6,058 bases of DNA from Treponema sp. (GCA_017622055.1 JAGARY010000364.1:1-6058), one strand, 5' to 3'; shown: positions 1 through 5,549, counted from the stretch's first letter. A program made the numbers and translations. Notes: a model not told the origin generated them from the sequence alone.

Positions 1-292
1 CTATTCTTTCTCCACCTAAAAAGTAGGTTTAAATTTTGGTATATATGGGAGTGGGAAAAAAAGCGGAGCAAAGGTTAGTGGGGTTCGAACAATTGAAGCC
101 GATGGTATCAAAGGTCTTTCTTAAAACTAAGTACAGAGCGAGTATTTTTTACGTTTTTATTTCCATTTTTTCAAAATAATTGAATACTTGTAAAAAATTA
201 CGAGCGTCGAGGCTTCTCGGTGAGAATCCCCACTGTTCTTTGCGGAAGCATTTTTTTTCGAATCGATATTTCTTTAATTTAACCCTCGTTTT
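1..292. other. Non-coding left-edge region with small inverted repeats
   Basis: I recognise no gene here. The longest plus-strand reading frame from an ATG is 44 codons (45-179), with no Shine-Dalgarno site. Visible structures are a 5-bp hairpin at 14-28 (accta/taggt), 9-bp arms at 144-152 and 190-198 (attttttac/gtaaaaaat), and a nested plus-strand fold at about 212-249 (gcttc pairs with gaagc around a cggtg/cactg stem) followed by eight T at 251-258. On the minus strand the last bases contain AGGTGGAG (about 9-16 on the plus numbering), which could be the ribosome binding site of a minus-strand gene starting just outside the window. The sequence GGTTCGAAC near 82-90 resembles a tRNA T-loop, but no tRNA can be folded around it. 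Confidence 0.5.
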
Positions 293-1558
293 TTATATAT
301 TGATTTTTGCAATTGCTTTTTGGGCCGCATCTGGGTAAACTTCTAGCAATTGCAAAAAATCATCTTTTGAAATTGTCATAATTTCGCAAGGTGTTACAGT
401 TTTTACTTCTGATTTTCTTTTTTGATTCAAAATGCAATCAGGTTCCCCAAAAAAAGTTCCCTGGTCATAATATTTAATTTGATTTTCTAGATATTCGTAA
501 ACAGTTCCCCGCTTTAAATAATAAACAAAATTTGGCTTATCATCTTTTAAAAATACAGATTCATTTGCATCCAAAAAGAGTGTGTTTTCTTTAGTTTGAA
601 TTAACGAAGGATTTATAAACAAAATTCTATGTAAAATTGCATTAAAAGAAAGTGAATCAAATTCCGGAAGAAGATAAATTTCACCCTTTAGCATAGTGTT
701 AAAATTGTGAGAAACATACATCATTTGGGCACAAAACAAAAAAATCAAAAAGAAAATATAAACTTTCAACATCATTATGATAAGAGTGCTAATTGTGCCA
801 TAAATAGAATTATAATTTGTTGTGTTCAAAAATAAGTTTAAGAAAAATGAAATAATAAAAATTGTTCCCGTACAAATTGCTGCATAAAAAAAGCACATAC
901 GGTTTTTCTTTGAGATTTGGGAAGTAAATCTGTAAATGAGGAAAACAATCAAAAAGAGTAGGGAATAAGCAATAATACCAATGATTAATTTAGGGTTTGC
1001 ATGTAAAAACGAAGGTAAATGCTTCTTAAAAAATTGGAAAAATGGAAATTTCAGAGATTCATTTATAATAAAAACTACAATTGTTACAATAATAATCATT
1101 GCAACTACAATAAATTCAAACAAAAATGTAAATACTTGAATTAAAAAAGATTTTTCTGTAGTAGTTTTGTGAAAAATTATGTACATTGCCCGTACAACAG
1201 ATAAAAACATTTTTCTTGCCATCATAATAATCCAAACTGCAAGAAAAATATTAATAAAACTTAAAGATTTTATATCAAGCAGACTATTAATAAAAGGTTT
1301 TATATCAACATAGTTTTCTACCAAAGCCGCAATTTTCATTACAAAATCTAAAGCGGCTGGAGAAAATGAAATTATAGTTGTTAAAATTGTTACAGAAATT
1401 ACACAAATAGGAATAAATGAAAAAACGAAACTAAAAGAACAAGCACAGGCATTTTCCTGCAAAACGTTTTTCTTAAAGTTAGAAAAAGTTAAATAAATAA
1501 ACTGAAAAAACTTTAAGAAAATTGTTTGTCTTGTTTTAGTTTCGCTTTTATTTTTCAT
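293..1558 (-). CDS. YihY/BrkB-family inner-membrane protein with C-terminal cyclic-nucleotide-binding domain
   Basis: This is a 421-residue polytopic membrane protein. Hydrophobic segments lie at about residues 41-66, 100-128, 140-166, 190-210, 222-245 and 252-282, matching the six-helix plan of the YihY/BrkB (UPF0761) family. Family-like signatures are FSFIP at 46-50 and the NYNSIYGTIS stretch at 248-257, followed by a long last helix. YihY proteins have no settled biochemical role; the 'virulence factor' and 'ribonuclease BN' labels are historical. Residues about 330-415 form a cyclic-nucleotide-binding (CAP/cNBD) fold, including a phosphate-binding-cassette-like stretch with F370-G371-E372 and R381, the positions that usually contact the ribose and cyclic phosphate. 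The cassette is not canonical around 382-384 (KSE), so ligand binding is plausible but unproven. The gene begins 19 nt after prfA, probably on the same transcript. No Shine-Dalgarno sequence precedes the ATG, only A/T-rich bases, so translation may be coupled to prfA or rely on an unstructured leader. Membrane call confident, cNBD call fairly confident, function unknown. Confidence 0.85.
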   Translation of the reverse strand: MKNKSETKTRQTIFLKFFQFIYLTFSNFKKNVLQENACACSFSFVFSFIPICVISVTILTTIISFSPAALDFVMKIAALVENYVDIKPFINSLLDIKSLSFINIFLAVWIIMMARKMFLSVVRAMYIIFHKTTTEKSFLIQVFTFLFEFIVVAMIIIVTIVVFIINESLKFPFFQFFKKHLPSFLHANPKLIIGIIAYSLLFLIVFLIYRFTSQISKKNRMCFFYAAICTGTIFIISFFLNLFLNTTNYNSIYGTISTLIIMMLKVYIFFLIFLFCAQMMYVSHNFNTMLKGEIYLLPEFDSLSFNAILHRILFINPSLIQTKENTLFLDANESVFLKDDKPNFVYYLKRGTVYEYLENQIKYYDQGTFFGEPDCILNQKRKSEVKTVTPCEIMTISKDDFLQLLEVYPDAAQKAIAKINI

Positions 1559-1577
1559 TTATAATAAAAATAATAAA

Positions 1578-2666
1578 TTATGATTCTAAAGTTGTAACAT
1601 CGGCAGCAAGTTGTTCTTCTTTTGCATAAACATTTAATGCATCAAGCATATCGTCCATGTTTCCCATCATAAATCCAGGCAAGTTGTGAGCACTGTAGTT
1701 AATACGGTGATCAGTTACACGGTCTTGAGGGAAGTTGTAAGTTCTGATTTTTTCTGAACGAGCACCAGAACCAACCATGCTAGAACGAGCTGCTGAACGT
1801 TCAGCTTGTTTTTTGCTTTCTTCTAAATCAAAAAGTCTTGCACGAAGCACACGGAATGCCTTTTCTTTATTTTTGATTTGTGATTTTTCGTCTTGCTGAA
1901 TTACAACTAAACCAGTTGGAATATGAGTTAAACGAACTGCCGAGTCTGTTGTATTTACACACTGACCACCAGGACCACCAGCACGCATAACGTCAATACG
2001 AACATCACTTAGTTTAATTTCAATTTCTGTTTCTTCAGCTTCTGGCAAAACTGCTACAGTTGCTGTTGAAGTTTGTAATCTTCCTTGGCTTTCTGTTTGT
2101 GGAACACGTTGAACACGGTGAACACCACTTTCCCATCTTAAAGTTCCATAAACAAATTTTCCAGAAATAGAAGTTACAATTTTATTGAATCCACCAACTT
2201 CAGTTTCTTGGGCTTCCATTGTTTCTGTTTTCCAGCCTTTTCTGTCTGCAAGATGAGTATACATTTCCCACAAATCACGAACAAACAAACTTGCTTCATC
2301 ACCACCGGCCGCAGAACGAATTTCAAGAATAATATTTTTTTCATCAAGAGGATCAGGTGGAACTAGTTTTAATTTAATATCTTCTTCAAGTTTTGGTAAG
2401 CGTTCTTCAAGCTCTTTTAATTCTTCACGAGCCATTTCTTTCATTTCTGCATCATCTTCTGCAGTAATCATTTCTTTTGCATCTTGAATACCAGTTAAAA
2501 CTTTTTTGTATTCATCAGAAAGAGCACAAACTTCGCTTAAATATCCGTGCTCACGCATTGTATCCTTGTACTTTTTTGCATCCTTTACTAAATCAGGATC
2601 CATAACAAGTTCGTTAACTTCTTTAAAACGCTTTTCGCATTCTTCAAGTTTTTTAATTAAATCCAT
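1578..2666 (-). CDS. prfA: Peptide chain release factor 1 (RF1)
   Basis: RF1 recognises UAA and UAG in the ribosomal A site and triggers hydrolysis of peptidyl-tRNA. From the ATG at 2664-2666 the protein is 362 residues, the normal RF1 length. It has an N-terminal charged helical domain (about 1-100), a codon-recognition tripeptide PQT at 189-191 (the PxT form typical of RF1, not the SPF of RF2) within VPQTESQGR, and the catalytic GGQ at 233-235 inside RAGGPGGQCVNTTDS. GGQ at 233-235 is the same numbering as E. coli RF1, which strongly supports this start. The frame stays open upstream to an ATG at 2771, but that extension would translate the terminator hairpin of the neighbouring gene and is rejected; an ATG at 2684 is a weaker alternative. 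Immediately upstream is a promoter-like sequence with almost no room for a leader. The next gene on the strand is the YihY-type protein; prmC, the methyltransferase for the GGQ glutamine that often follows prfA, is not here. Confidence 0.97.
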   Translation of the reverse strand: MDLIKKLEECEKRFKEVNELVMDPDLVKDAKKYKDTMREHGYLSEVCALSDEYKKVLTGIQDAKEMITAEDDAEMKEMAREELKELEERLPKLEEDIKLKLVPPDPLDEKNIILEIRSAAGGDEASLFVRDLWEMYTHLADRKGWKTETMEAQETEVGGFNKIVTSISGKFVYGTLRWESGVHRVQRVPQTESQGRLQTSTATVAVLPEAEETEIEIKLSDVRIDVMRAGGPGGQCVNTTDSAVRLTHIPTGLVVIQQDEKSQIKNKEKAFRVLRARLFDLEESKKQAERSAARSSMVGSGARSEKIRTYNFPQDRVTDHRINYSAHNLPGFMMGNMDDMLDALNVYAKEEQLAADVTTLES

Positions 2667-2674
2667 AATAGAAT

Positions 2675-2704
2675 AATATATCATAATATGGAGATATCCT
2701 GCAA
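2675..2704 (-). promoter_or_regulatory. Putative prfA promoter, nearly leaderless
   Basis: On the minus strand, TTGCAG (2699-2704) and TATATT (2675-2680) are separated by 18 nt, a fair match to sigma70 -35 and -10 boxes. Only 8 nt lie between the -10 box and the prfA ATG, so a normal start site (6-8 nt downstream) would fall at or within a base or two of the start codon. The terminator at 2733-2769 isolates prfA from the gene upstream, so some promoter is needed in this interval. Inferred from sequence only. Confidence 0.45.
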
Positions 2705-2707
2705 GGG

Positions 2708-2728
2708 CTGATTTTTGGTCTGATTTTT
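2708..2728. repeat. Short direct repeat upstream of prfA -35 box
   Basis: The 9-mer CTGATTTTT occurs at 2708-2716 and 2720-2728, a 12-bp period, directly upstream of the putative prfA -35 box. An inverted 8-bp copy (AAAATCAG) lies at 2770-2777 on the other side of the terminator hairpin. It may be a regulator site, or simply an AT-rich coincidence that lengthens the base-paired region around the terminator. Confidence 0.3.
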
Positions 2729-2732
2729 GAGC

Positions 2733-2769
2733 AAAAAAAAAGCAACCAGACTTTATAAAATCTGGTTGC
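2733..2769 (-). terminator. Intrinsic terminator of the exported-protein gene
   Basis: A perfect 9-bp stem (GCAACCAGA at 2742-2750 with TCTGGTTGC at 2761-2769) with a 10-nt loop is followed on the minus strand by nine T (2733-2741 read in reverse). It starts 19 nt after the stop codon of the exported-protein gene, the classical arrangement for a rho-independent terminator, and it separates that gene from prfA. Confidence 0.9.
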
Positions 2770-2788
2770 AAAATCAGGAAGATTTATT

Positions 2789-3346
2789 CTATTTCATTAA
2801 TTCAACATCTTTTAGATAAACTTCTTTAGCAAGGTTTGTCCACAATTGAATACCAATTACCTTCTTTTTTGGATCAAAGTTTTTGTTCCAAACTTCATCC
2901 CATTTAAGATCAAATGTCCATGTTGTCCATTCATCTTTTTTTACAGAACTAGAAGTGTAGCAAGACATAGAATGTTCGTTATTAGCACCCATTTCTTCAT
3001 ACATAACACCAATATTGTAGTGTCCTGAATATCCATCAAAACCAGCAATTGAGTATTTAATAAATTTCAAATCTGTAGCAGGAACTGGTTCATCAAACAT
3101 AAATGCAAGACGAATTTCACCTTTACTGTTTTTTGTTGCTTTTACACATTTTTCATCAAGGTAAACAGTTTCTTCAACAGTTGCTTTTTTTAATTCAGCA
3201 GGTTTCTTTTTTGAATAGTCTTTATCAACCGAAACAGTTACATTTCCAAATGCAGACAAATTGTTTCCAGAAGTTGAAGTTACAGGATCAGCAAACATTG
3301 CTCCAGCCATAAATAAAGATGCGAGAATTACAGTAAGTTTTTTCAT
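2789..3346 (-). CDS. Exported protein of unknown function, possible beta-sandwich domain
   Basis: This is a 185-residue protein that I do not recognise by name. Residues 1-19 form a clear Sec signal peptide: MKK, a hydrophobic core, then GAMFA before Asp20, a likely signal peptidase I site. There is no lipobox cysteine, so it should be periplasmic or secreted. The mature part (about 166 residues) alternates strand-like segments, and its end (about 138-183) has the pattern W-xx-W-T-F-D-L, then V-I-G-I-Q-L-W, then V-Y-L-K-D-V-E-L. That resembles the C-terminal half of jelly-roll carbohydrate-binding-type or FlaA-like folds; this is a pattern judgement only. The start is well supported: GGAGG (3351-3355) lies 4 nt before the ATG. 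The gene is monocistronic, with a divergent promoter region upstream and a strong terminator downstream. The strong ribosome binding site and terminator suggest substantial expression. Confidence 0.85.
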   Translation of the reverse strand: MKKLTVILASLFMAGAMFADPVTSTSGNNLSAFGNVTVSVDKDYSKKKPAELKKATVEETVYLDEKCVKATKNSKGEIRLAFMFDEPVPATDLKFIKYSIAGFDGYSGHYNIGVMYEEMGANNEHSMSCYTSSSVKKDEWTTWTFDLKWDEVWNKNFDPKKKVIGIQLWTNLAKEVYLKDVELMK

Positions 3347-3357
3347 TTTTCCTCCAA

Positions 3358-3388
3358 ATTGATTGTTCCTTACTAATTAACAATCAAT
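3358..3388. promoter_or_regulatory. Perfect 10-bp inverted repeat, candidate operator or leader hairpin
   Basis: ATTGATTGTT (3358-3367) and its exact reverse complement AACAATCAAT (3379-3388) flank an 11-nt spacer. The repeat ends 2 nt from the GGAGG ribosome binding site of the minus-strand exported-protein gene. As DNA it could bind a dimeric repressor; as RNA it would be a leader hairpin beside the ribosome binding site that could affect translation or mRNA stability. No T-run follows it, so it is not a terminator. Confidence 0.55.
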
Positions 3389-3434
3389 ATAATTTTTCAT
3401 AGTGGTTTTCCCCTATGTTTTCCATATTAGAATA

Positions 3435-3440
3435 ATTATA
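3435..3440 (-). promoter_or_regulatory. Possible -10 box for the exported-protein gene
   Basis: A consensus TATAAT is present on the minus strand about 90 nt upstream of the exported-protein ATG. No good -35 box sits 16-18 nt upstream, and the region is AT-rich, so this could be chance. A TATATT closer to the gene, overlapping the inverted repeat, is another weak candidate. Confidence 0.25.
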
Positions 3441-3488
3441 CATCAGTTTTTAAATAAGAAAAGAAAAATTTATTTTTTTTATGATTGT

Positions 3489-3517
3489 TTGCCTTTTCTA
3501 TGTAATAGGTGTATAAT
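3489..3517 (+). promoter_or_regulatory. Sigma70-type promoter of the DUF362 ferredoxin gene
   Basis: TTGCCT (3489-3494) and a perfect TATAAT (3512-3517) have the ideal 17-nt spacing. The -10 box ends 4 nt before the first of two overlapping in-frame ATGs (3522 and 3525), so the predicted transcription start (about 3523-3525) coincides with the start codon and the mRNA would be leaderless. The only Shine-Dalgarno-like bases, AGGTG at 3507-3511, lie in the promoter spacer and would not be transcribed from this promoter. Confidence 0.65.
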
Positions 3518-3521
3518 TTAT

Positions 3522-4640
3522 ATGATGACAAATACAGTTGCCCTTCAAAAATGTTATGAATACAACTTTGAAGAAGTTTATAAATCAATAATTTCTCTTT
3601 TAGAACTCGTGCCTCCTCCAGATTTTAAAGGTAAAACTGTATTGTTAAAACCAAATATTTTGTATCCAAAAAAGCCTGAACTTGCAGTTTGTACACATCC
3701 AGTAGTTGTTGGTGCTGCGGTAAAAGCATTTGTAGATAAAGGTGCTGGAAAAGTTTTGGTTGGAGAAGCCCCTGCCATTGCAAATTCAACTCACGCTGCA
3801 AAAACTGTTGGAATGTATGATCAAGTTGTTGCTAACGGTGGTGAATGGGCAGATTTTTCTAAATCAGTAGAAGTGCCTTGCCCAGATGGAAAAATTGTAA
3901 AAAAATTTAATTTTGCAGAACCTTTTTTACAAGCTGATTTAGTTGTTTCTCTTTCAAAACTAAAATCACATCAGTTTATGTCTTACACAGGTGCAATGAA
4001 AAATCTTTTTGGATTAATGGTTGGTCTTGAAAAAGCCGAACAACACTATAGATTCCCTAACAAAGAAACTTTTGGAGAATTCCTTACAGATTTAAACGTC
4101 ACAGCTAAAGCTCAGTACGGAATTATGGACGCAATTGTTGGAATGGATGGACCTGGAGGGCCAGGAAGTGGAAATCCTATAAAATTAAATTTCCTAGCTG
4201 CCTCTGATAATATTTTAGCTTTAGATTGGAAATGTGCTTCTTTGGTTGGCTATAATCCTCATAGAATTCCTAATTTGGACGCTGCATTAAAACGTGGAGT
4301 ATGGCTTTCTTCAGAAAAAAACATTACAACTGTTGGCGAAAATGAATCAAACTGTAAATGTCCAAACTTTAAAATTGTAAAAAATCCTTCAAAAACACTT
4401 CAAATTATGATTCCAGGTTGGGTCAATTTTATTGCAAAGAAGTTTTTTGAAAAAACTCCAAGATTTAATTCTAAAAAATGTGTTCGCTGTGGACGTTGTA
4501 AACAGATTTGTCCTGCCCACATAATTGAATTGAATGGAAAGAATAAAACAGCAAATTTAACTGATAAATCAAAATGTTTACACTGTTTCTGCTGTCATGA
4601 AATTTGTCCAGAAGATGCAATCAAATTGAAAAGATTTTAG
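3522..4640 (+). CDS. DUF362 domain protein with C-terminal 2x[4Fe-4S] ferredoxin domain
   Basis: This 372-residue protein is likely cytoplasmic. Residues about 25-290 match the DUF362 family: the VLLKPNIL strand (40-47), the stretch LSKLKSHQFMSYTGAMKNLF (144-163) and the glycine-rich MDGPGGPGSGNP (208-219). The C-terminus holds two bacterial-ferredoxin motifs, CxxCxxCxxxCP, with cysteines at 320, 323, 326, 330 and at 352, 355, 358, 362, expected to bind two [4Fe-4S] clusters. The DUF362-ferredoxin pairing is common in anaerobes; an electron-transfer role is inferred and the partner is unknown. The frame is open back to an ATG at 3402, but the added 40 residues are a low-complexity, basic and hydrophobic stretch that covers the promoter, so I start at the ATGATG at 3522-3527; 3525 (371 residues) is equally possible. 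The gene stands alone and converges on the DUF6171-type gene with only 23 nt between stop codons and no visible terminator hairpin. Confidence 0.9.
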   Translation: MMTNTVALQKCYEYNFEEVYKSIISLLELVPPPDFKGKTVLLKPNILYPKKPELAVCTHPVVVGAAVKAFVDKGAGKVLVGEAPAIANSTHAAKTVGMYDQVVANGGEWADFSKSVEVPCPDGKIVKKFNFAEPFLQADLVVSLSKLKSHQFMSYTGAMKNLFGLMVGLEKAEQHYRFPNKETFGEFLTDLNVTAKAQYGIMDAIVGMDGPGGPGSGNPIKLNFLAASDNILALDWKCASLVGYNPHRIPNLDAALKRGVWLSSEKNITTVGENESNCKCPNFKIVKNPSKTLQIMIPGWVNFIAKKFFEKTPRFNSKKCVRCGRCKQICPAHIIELNGKNKTANLTDKSKCLHCFCCHEICPEDAIKLKRF

Positions 4641-4663
4641 ATTTTATTTATAGAAGAAAAGAG

Positions 4664-4930
4664 TTACAAATTATTCCATTTACCTTCAACGCAAAGACCT
4701 GTAATATGGCGGGCTCTAAACTGAACAAAACAACCGCAATTCATACACGTCATTCCGCCAATAAGTTTGGCACAATTTTTACAAATATCAAGTCGTTTTT
4801 TATAAATCTCGTCTCCAACGTAATCAGAGATTTGTTCTTGAAATGCCATTTCTTCTACAAGTTCGGGTGTCATTTCCAAAGAGGATAAATATGCCTTTGT
4901 TTCGCATTCAGGACAAATCTCTTTTTTCAT
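4664..4930 (-). CDS. Small cysteine-rich (zinc-ribbon-like) protein, DUF6171 type
   Basis: This is an 88-residue protein with eight cysteines in metal-site spacing: C6-x2-C9, C50-x2-C53, C62-x2-C65-x-C67 and C80. The layout, with YKKRLDICKNC, then GGMTCMNCGCFV, then a late C and W near the end, fits my recollection of the DUF6171 family, a widespread uncharacterised small protein of anaerobes; the usual final CP is CV here. One or two zinc ions are the likely ligands. No function is known. The ATG is 15 nt after the stop of the ACT-domain gene, so the two are probably co-transcribed. The gap is all A, T and C on the coding strand and holds no Shine-Dalgarno site, so translation is coupled or SD-independent. 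It is real rather than a shadow because the cysteine pattern is conserved-looking and it fills the space between two genes without overlap. Confidence 0.75.
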   Translation of the reverse strand: MKKEICPECETKAYLSSLEMTPELVEEMAFQEQISDYVGDEIYKKRLDICKNCAKLIGGMTCMNCGCFVQFRARHITGLCVEGKWNNL

Positions 4931-4945
4931 TTTTGTTTTGTTATT

Positions 4946-5377
4946 TTAGATGTTTGATAAATCATCTTGAGAAATCATTACAATTCCAGCATCTTCCAAA
5001 ACTTTTTCTGTTACGGGAACATCTGAACAACGCAAAATCATACAAGCTGTATTTGTTTTTGAACCTGTAAAACCATACATGTATTCAACGTTGCGTCCAT
5101 TTTGTCCTAAAAGTTTTAAAATTGAATTTAGGCTTCCAGCTTCATCTGGAATTTGAATTGCAATAACGCCATTTGCTTTTATTACATAATCATTTTCTTC
5201 CAAAAGTTTTGCAGTTTCATCTGGATTATCAACAATCAATCTTACAACGCCAAAATCGCTTGTGTCTGCAAGCATAATGGCACGCATATTAACATTGTTT
5301 TTTGCAAGAACATCTGTTAATTCAGAAAGAGTTTCTGGTTTATTTTCAATAAAAATTGAAATCTGTTTAATAGTCAT
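4946..5377 (-). CDS. Tandem ACT-domain protein (amino-acid-binding regulator type)
   Basis: This is a 143-residue protein made of two ACT domains, about 3-66 and 70-138. The first opens with IKQISIFIENKPETLSELTD and the second has IAIQIPDEAGSLNSILKLL, each with the beta-alpha-beta start and the Pro/Gly turn where ACT domains bind ligands. In the first, the usual glycine after KP is replaced by Glu (KPET). No enzymatic domain is attached, so it belongs to the free-standing ACT proteins (COG4747-like), which are frequently encoded beside phenylacetate-CoA ligase and indolepyruvate oxidoreductase genes. A role in sensing an aromatic amino acid or related metabolite is inferred from that context. 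The start at 5377 is set by a strong GGAGG (5385-5389) 7 nt upstream. The reading frame continues to 5434, but the extra 19 residues span the ribosome binding site and are rejected. It is followed by the DUF6171-type gene and preceded by the ligase gene across a 192-nt gap. Confidence 0.9.
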   Translation of the reverse strand: MTIKQISIFIENKPETLSELTDVLAKNNVNMRAIMLADTSDFGVVRLIVDNPDETAKLLEENDYVIKANGVIAIQIPDEAGSLNSILKLLGQNGRNVEYMYGFTGSKTNTACMILRCSDVPVTEKVLEDAGIVMISQDDLSNI

Positions 5378-5384
5378 TTTTGTA

Positions 5385-5389
5385 CCTCC
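5385..5389 (-). promoter_or_regulatory. Shine-Dalgarno site fixing the ACT gene start
   Basis: GGAGG on the minus strand lies 7 nt before the ATG at 5375-5377. It is a near-ideal ribosome binding site and the main reason for preferring this start over the upstream in-frame ATGs at 5407 and 5434. Confidence 0.85.
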
Positions 5390-5409
5390 GAAAAATATTT
5401 TCATTTCAA

Positions 5410-5427
5410 GATTTTCGTAAGAAAATC
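5410..5427 (-). promoter_or_regulatory. Small hairpin in the leader of the ACT gene
   Basis: A perfect 7-bp stem (GATTTTC/GAAAATC) with a 4-nt loop lies about 20 nt upstream of the ribosome binding site. On the minus strand it is followed by TTGAAATG, not a T-run, so it is a poor terminator for the ligase gene. It may be a leader structure or chance pairing in AT-rich DNA. Confidence 0.3.
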
Positions 5428-5446
5428 GTAGCAATTTTACTCATTA

Positions 5447-5549
5447 TGTCATTGCGAGACCTTTAGGTCGTGGCAATCATTGCTCCCTGGCGAGCATGCA
5501 GAATACGTTTTACTTGTTTCTGGATTACTTCGCTCCGCTCGTAATGACG
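5447..5549. repeat. Dispersed inverted-repeat element (CATTGCGAG type)
   Basis: This is a roughly 103-bp element, clearly more GC-rich than its surroundings. Its ends are imperfect inverted repeats: TGTCATTGCGAG (5447-5458) and CTCGTAATGACG (5538-5549), 10 of 12 matching. Inside are two perfect small palindromes, GACCT-TT-AGGTC (5458-5469) and GCAATCATTGC (5473-5483), and the right part reads GGATTACTTCGCTCCGCTCG (5522-5541). Sequences of the form CATTGCGAGC...GAAGCAATCC are familiar as high-copy intergenic repeats in many bacterial genomes; this is a degenerate member by eye. It has no ORF and sits between the ligase and ACT genes. It may be a miniature mobile element or REP-like RNA-folding repeat. 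Confidence 0.65.

Noticed and set aside
76..100. GGTTCGAAC resembling a tRNA T-loop
   Set aside because: The flanking bases do not form a T-stem, and no acceptor, D or anticodon arm can be assembled on either strand; GTTCGAAC is simply a palindrome.
45..179. 44-codon plus-strand ORF starting MGVGKKAEQRL
   Set aside because: It has no Shine-Dalgarno site, no recognisable domain and a low-complexity, Phe/Ile/Ser/Lys-rich end, so it is more likely chance than a gene; its length alone is not evidence.
2667..2771. N-terminal extension of prfA to the ATG at 2771
   Set aside because: It would translate through the upstream gene's terminator hairpin and add 35 residues absent from RF1; the 2666 start places GGQ at 233-235 as in E. 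coli.
2846..3312. Plus-strand ORFs opposite the exported protein gene
   Set aside because: They are antisense shadows of a well-supported gene, with no ribosome binding sites or recognisable domains.
3402..3521. N-terminal extension of the DUF362 protein to the ATG at 3402
   Set aside because: The 40 extra residues are not DUF362-like and span the strong promoter at 3489-3517.
3578..3778. Minus-strand 66-codon ORF opposite the DUF362 gene
   Set aside because: It is an antisense shadow lying wholly inside a conserved domain, with low-complexity Thr/Ala/Pro composition.
4604..5070. Plus-strand ORFs opposite the DUF6171-type and ACT genes
   Set aside because: They are antisense shadows with no domain signal; the minus-strand frames carry conserved motifs.
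5378..5434. N-terminal extension of the ACT protein
   Set aside because: The extension covers the exact GGAGG ribosome binding site at 5385-5389, and the ACT fold begins right at the 5377 start.
5447..5549. CRISPR-like or tRNA-like structure in the ligase-ACT gap
   Set aside because: There are no regularly spaced direct repeats and no cloverleaf; the symmetry is that of a single inverted-repeat element.
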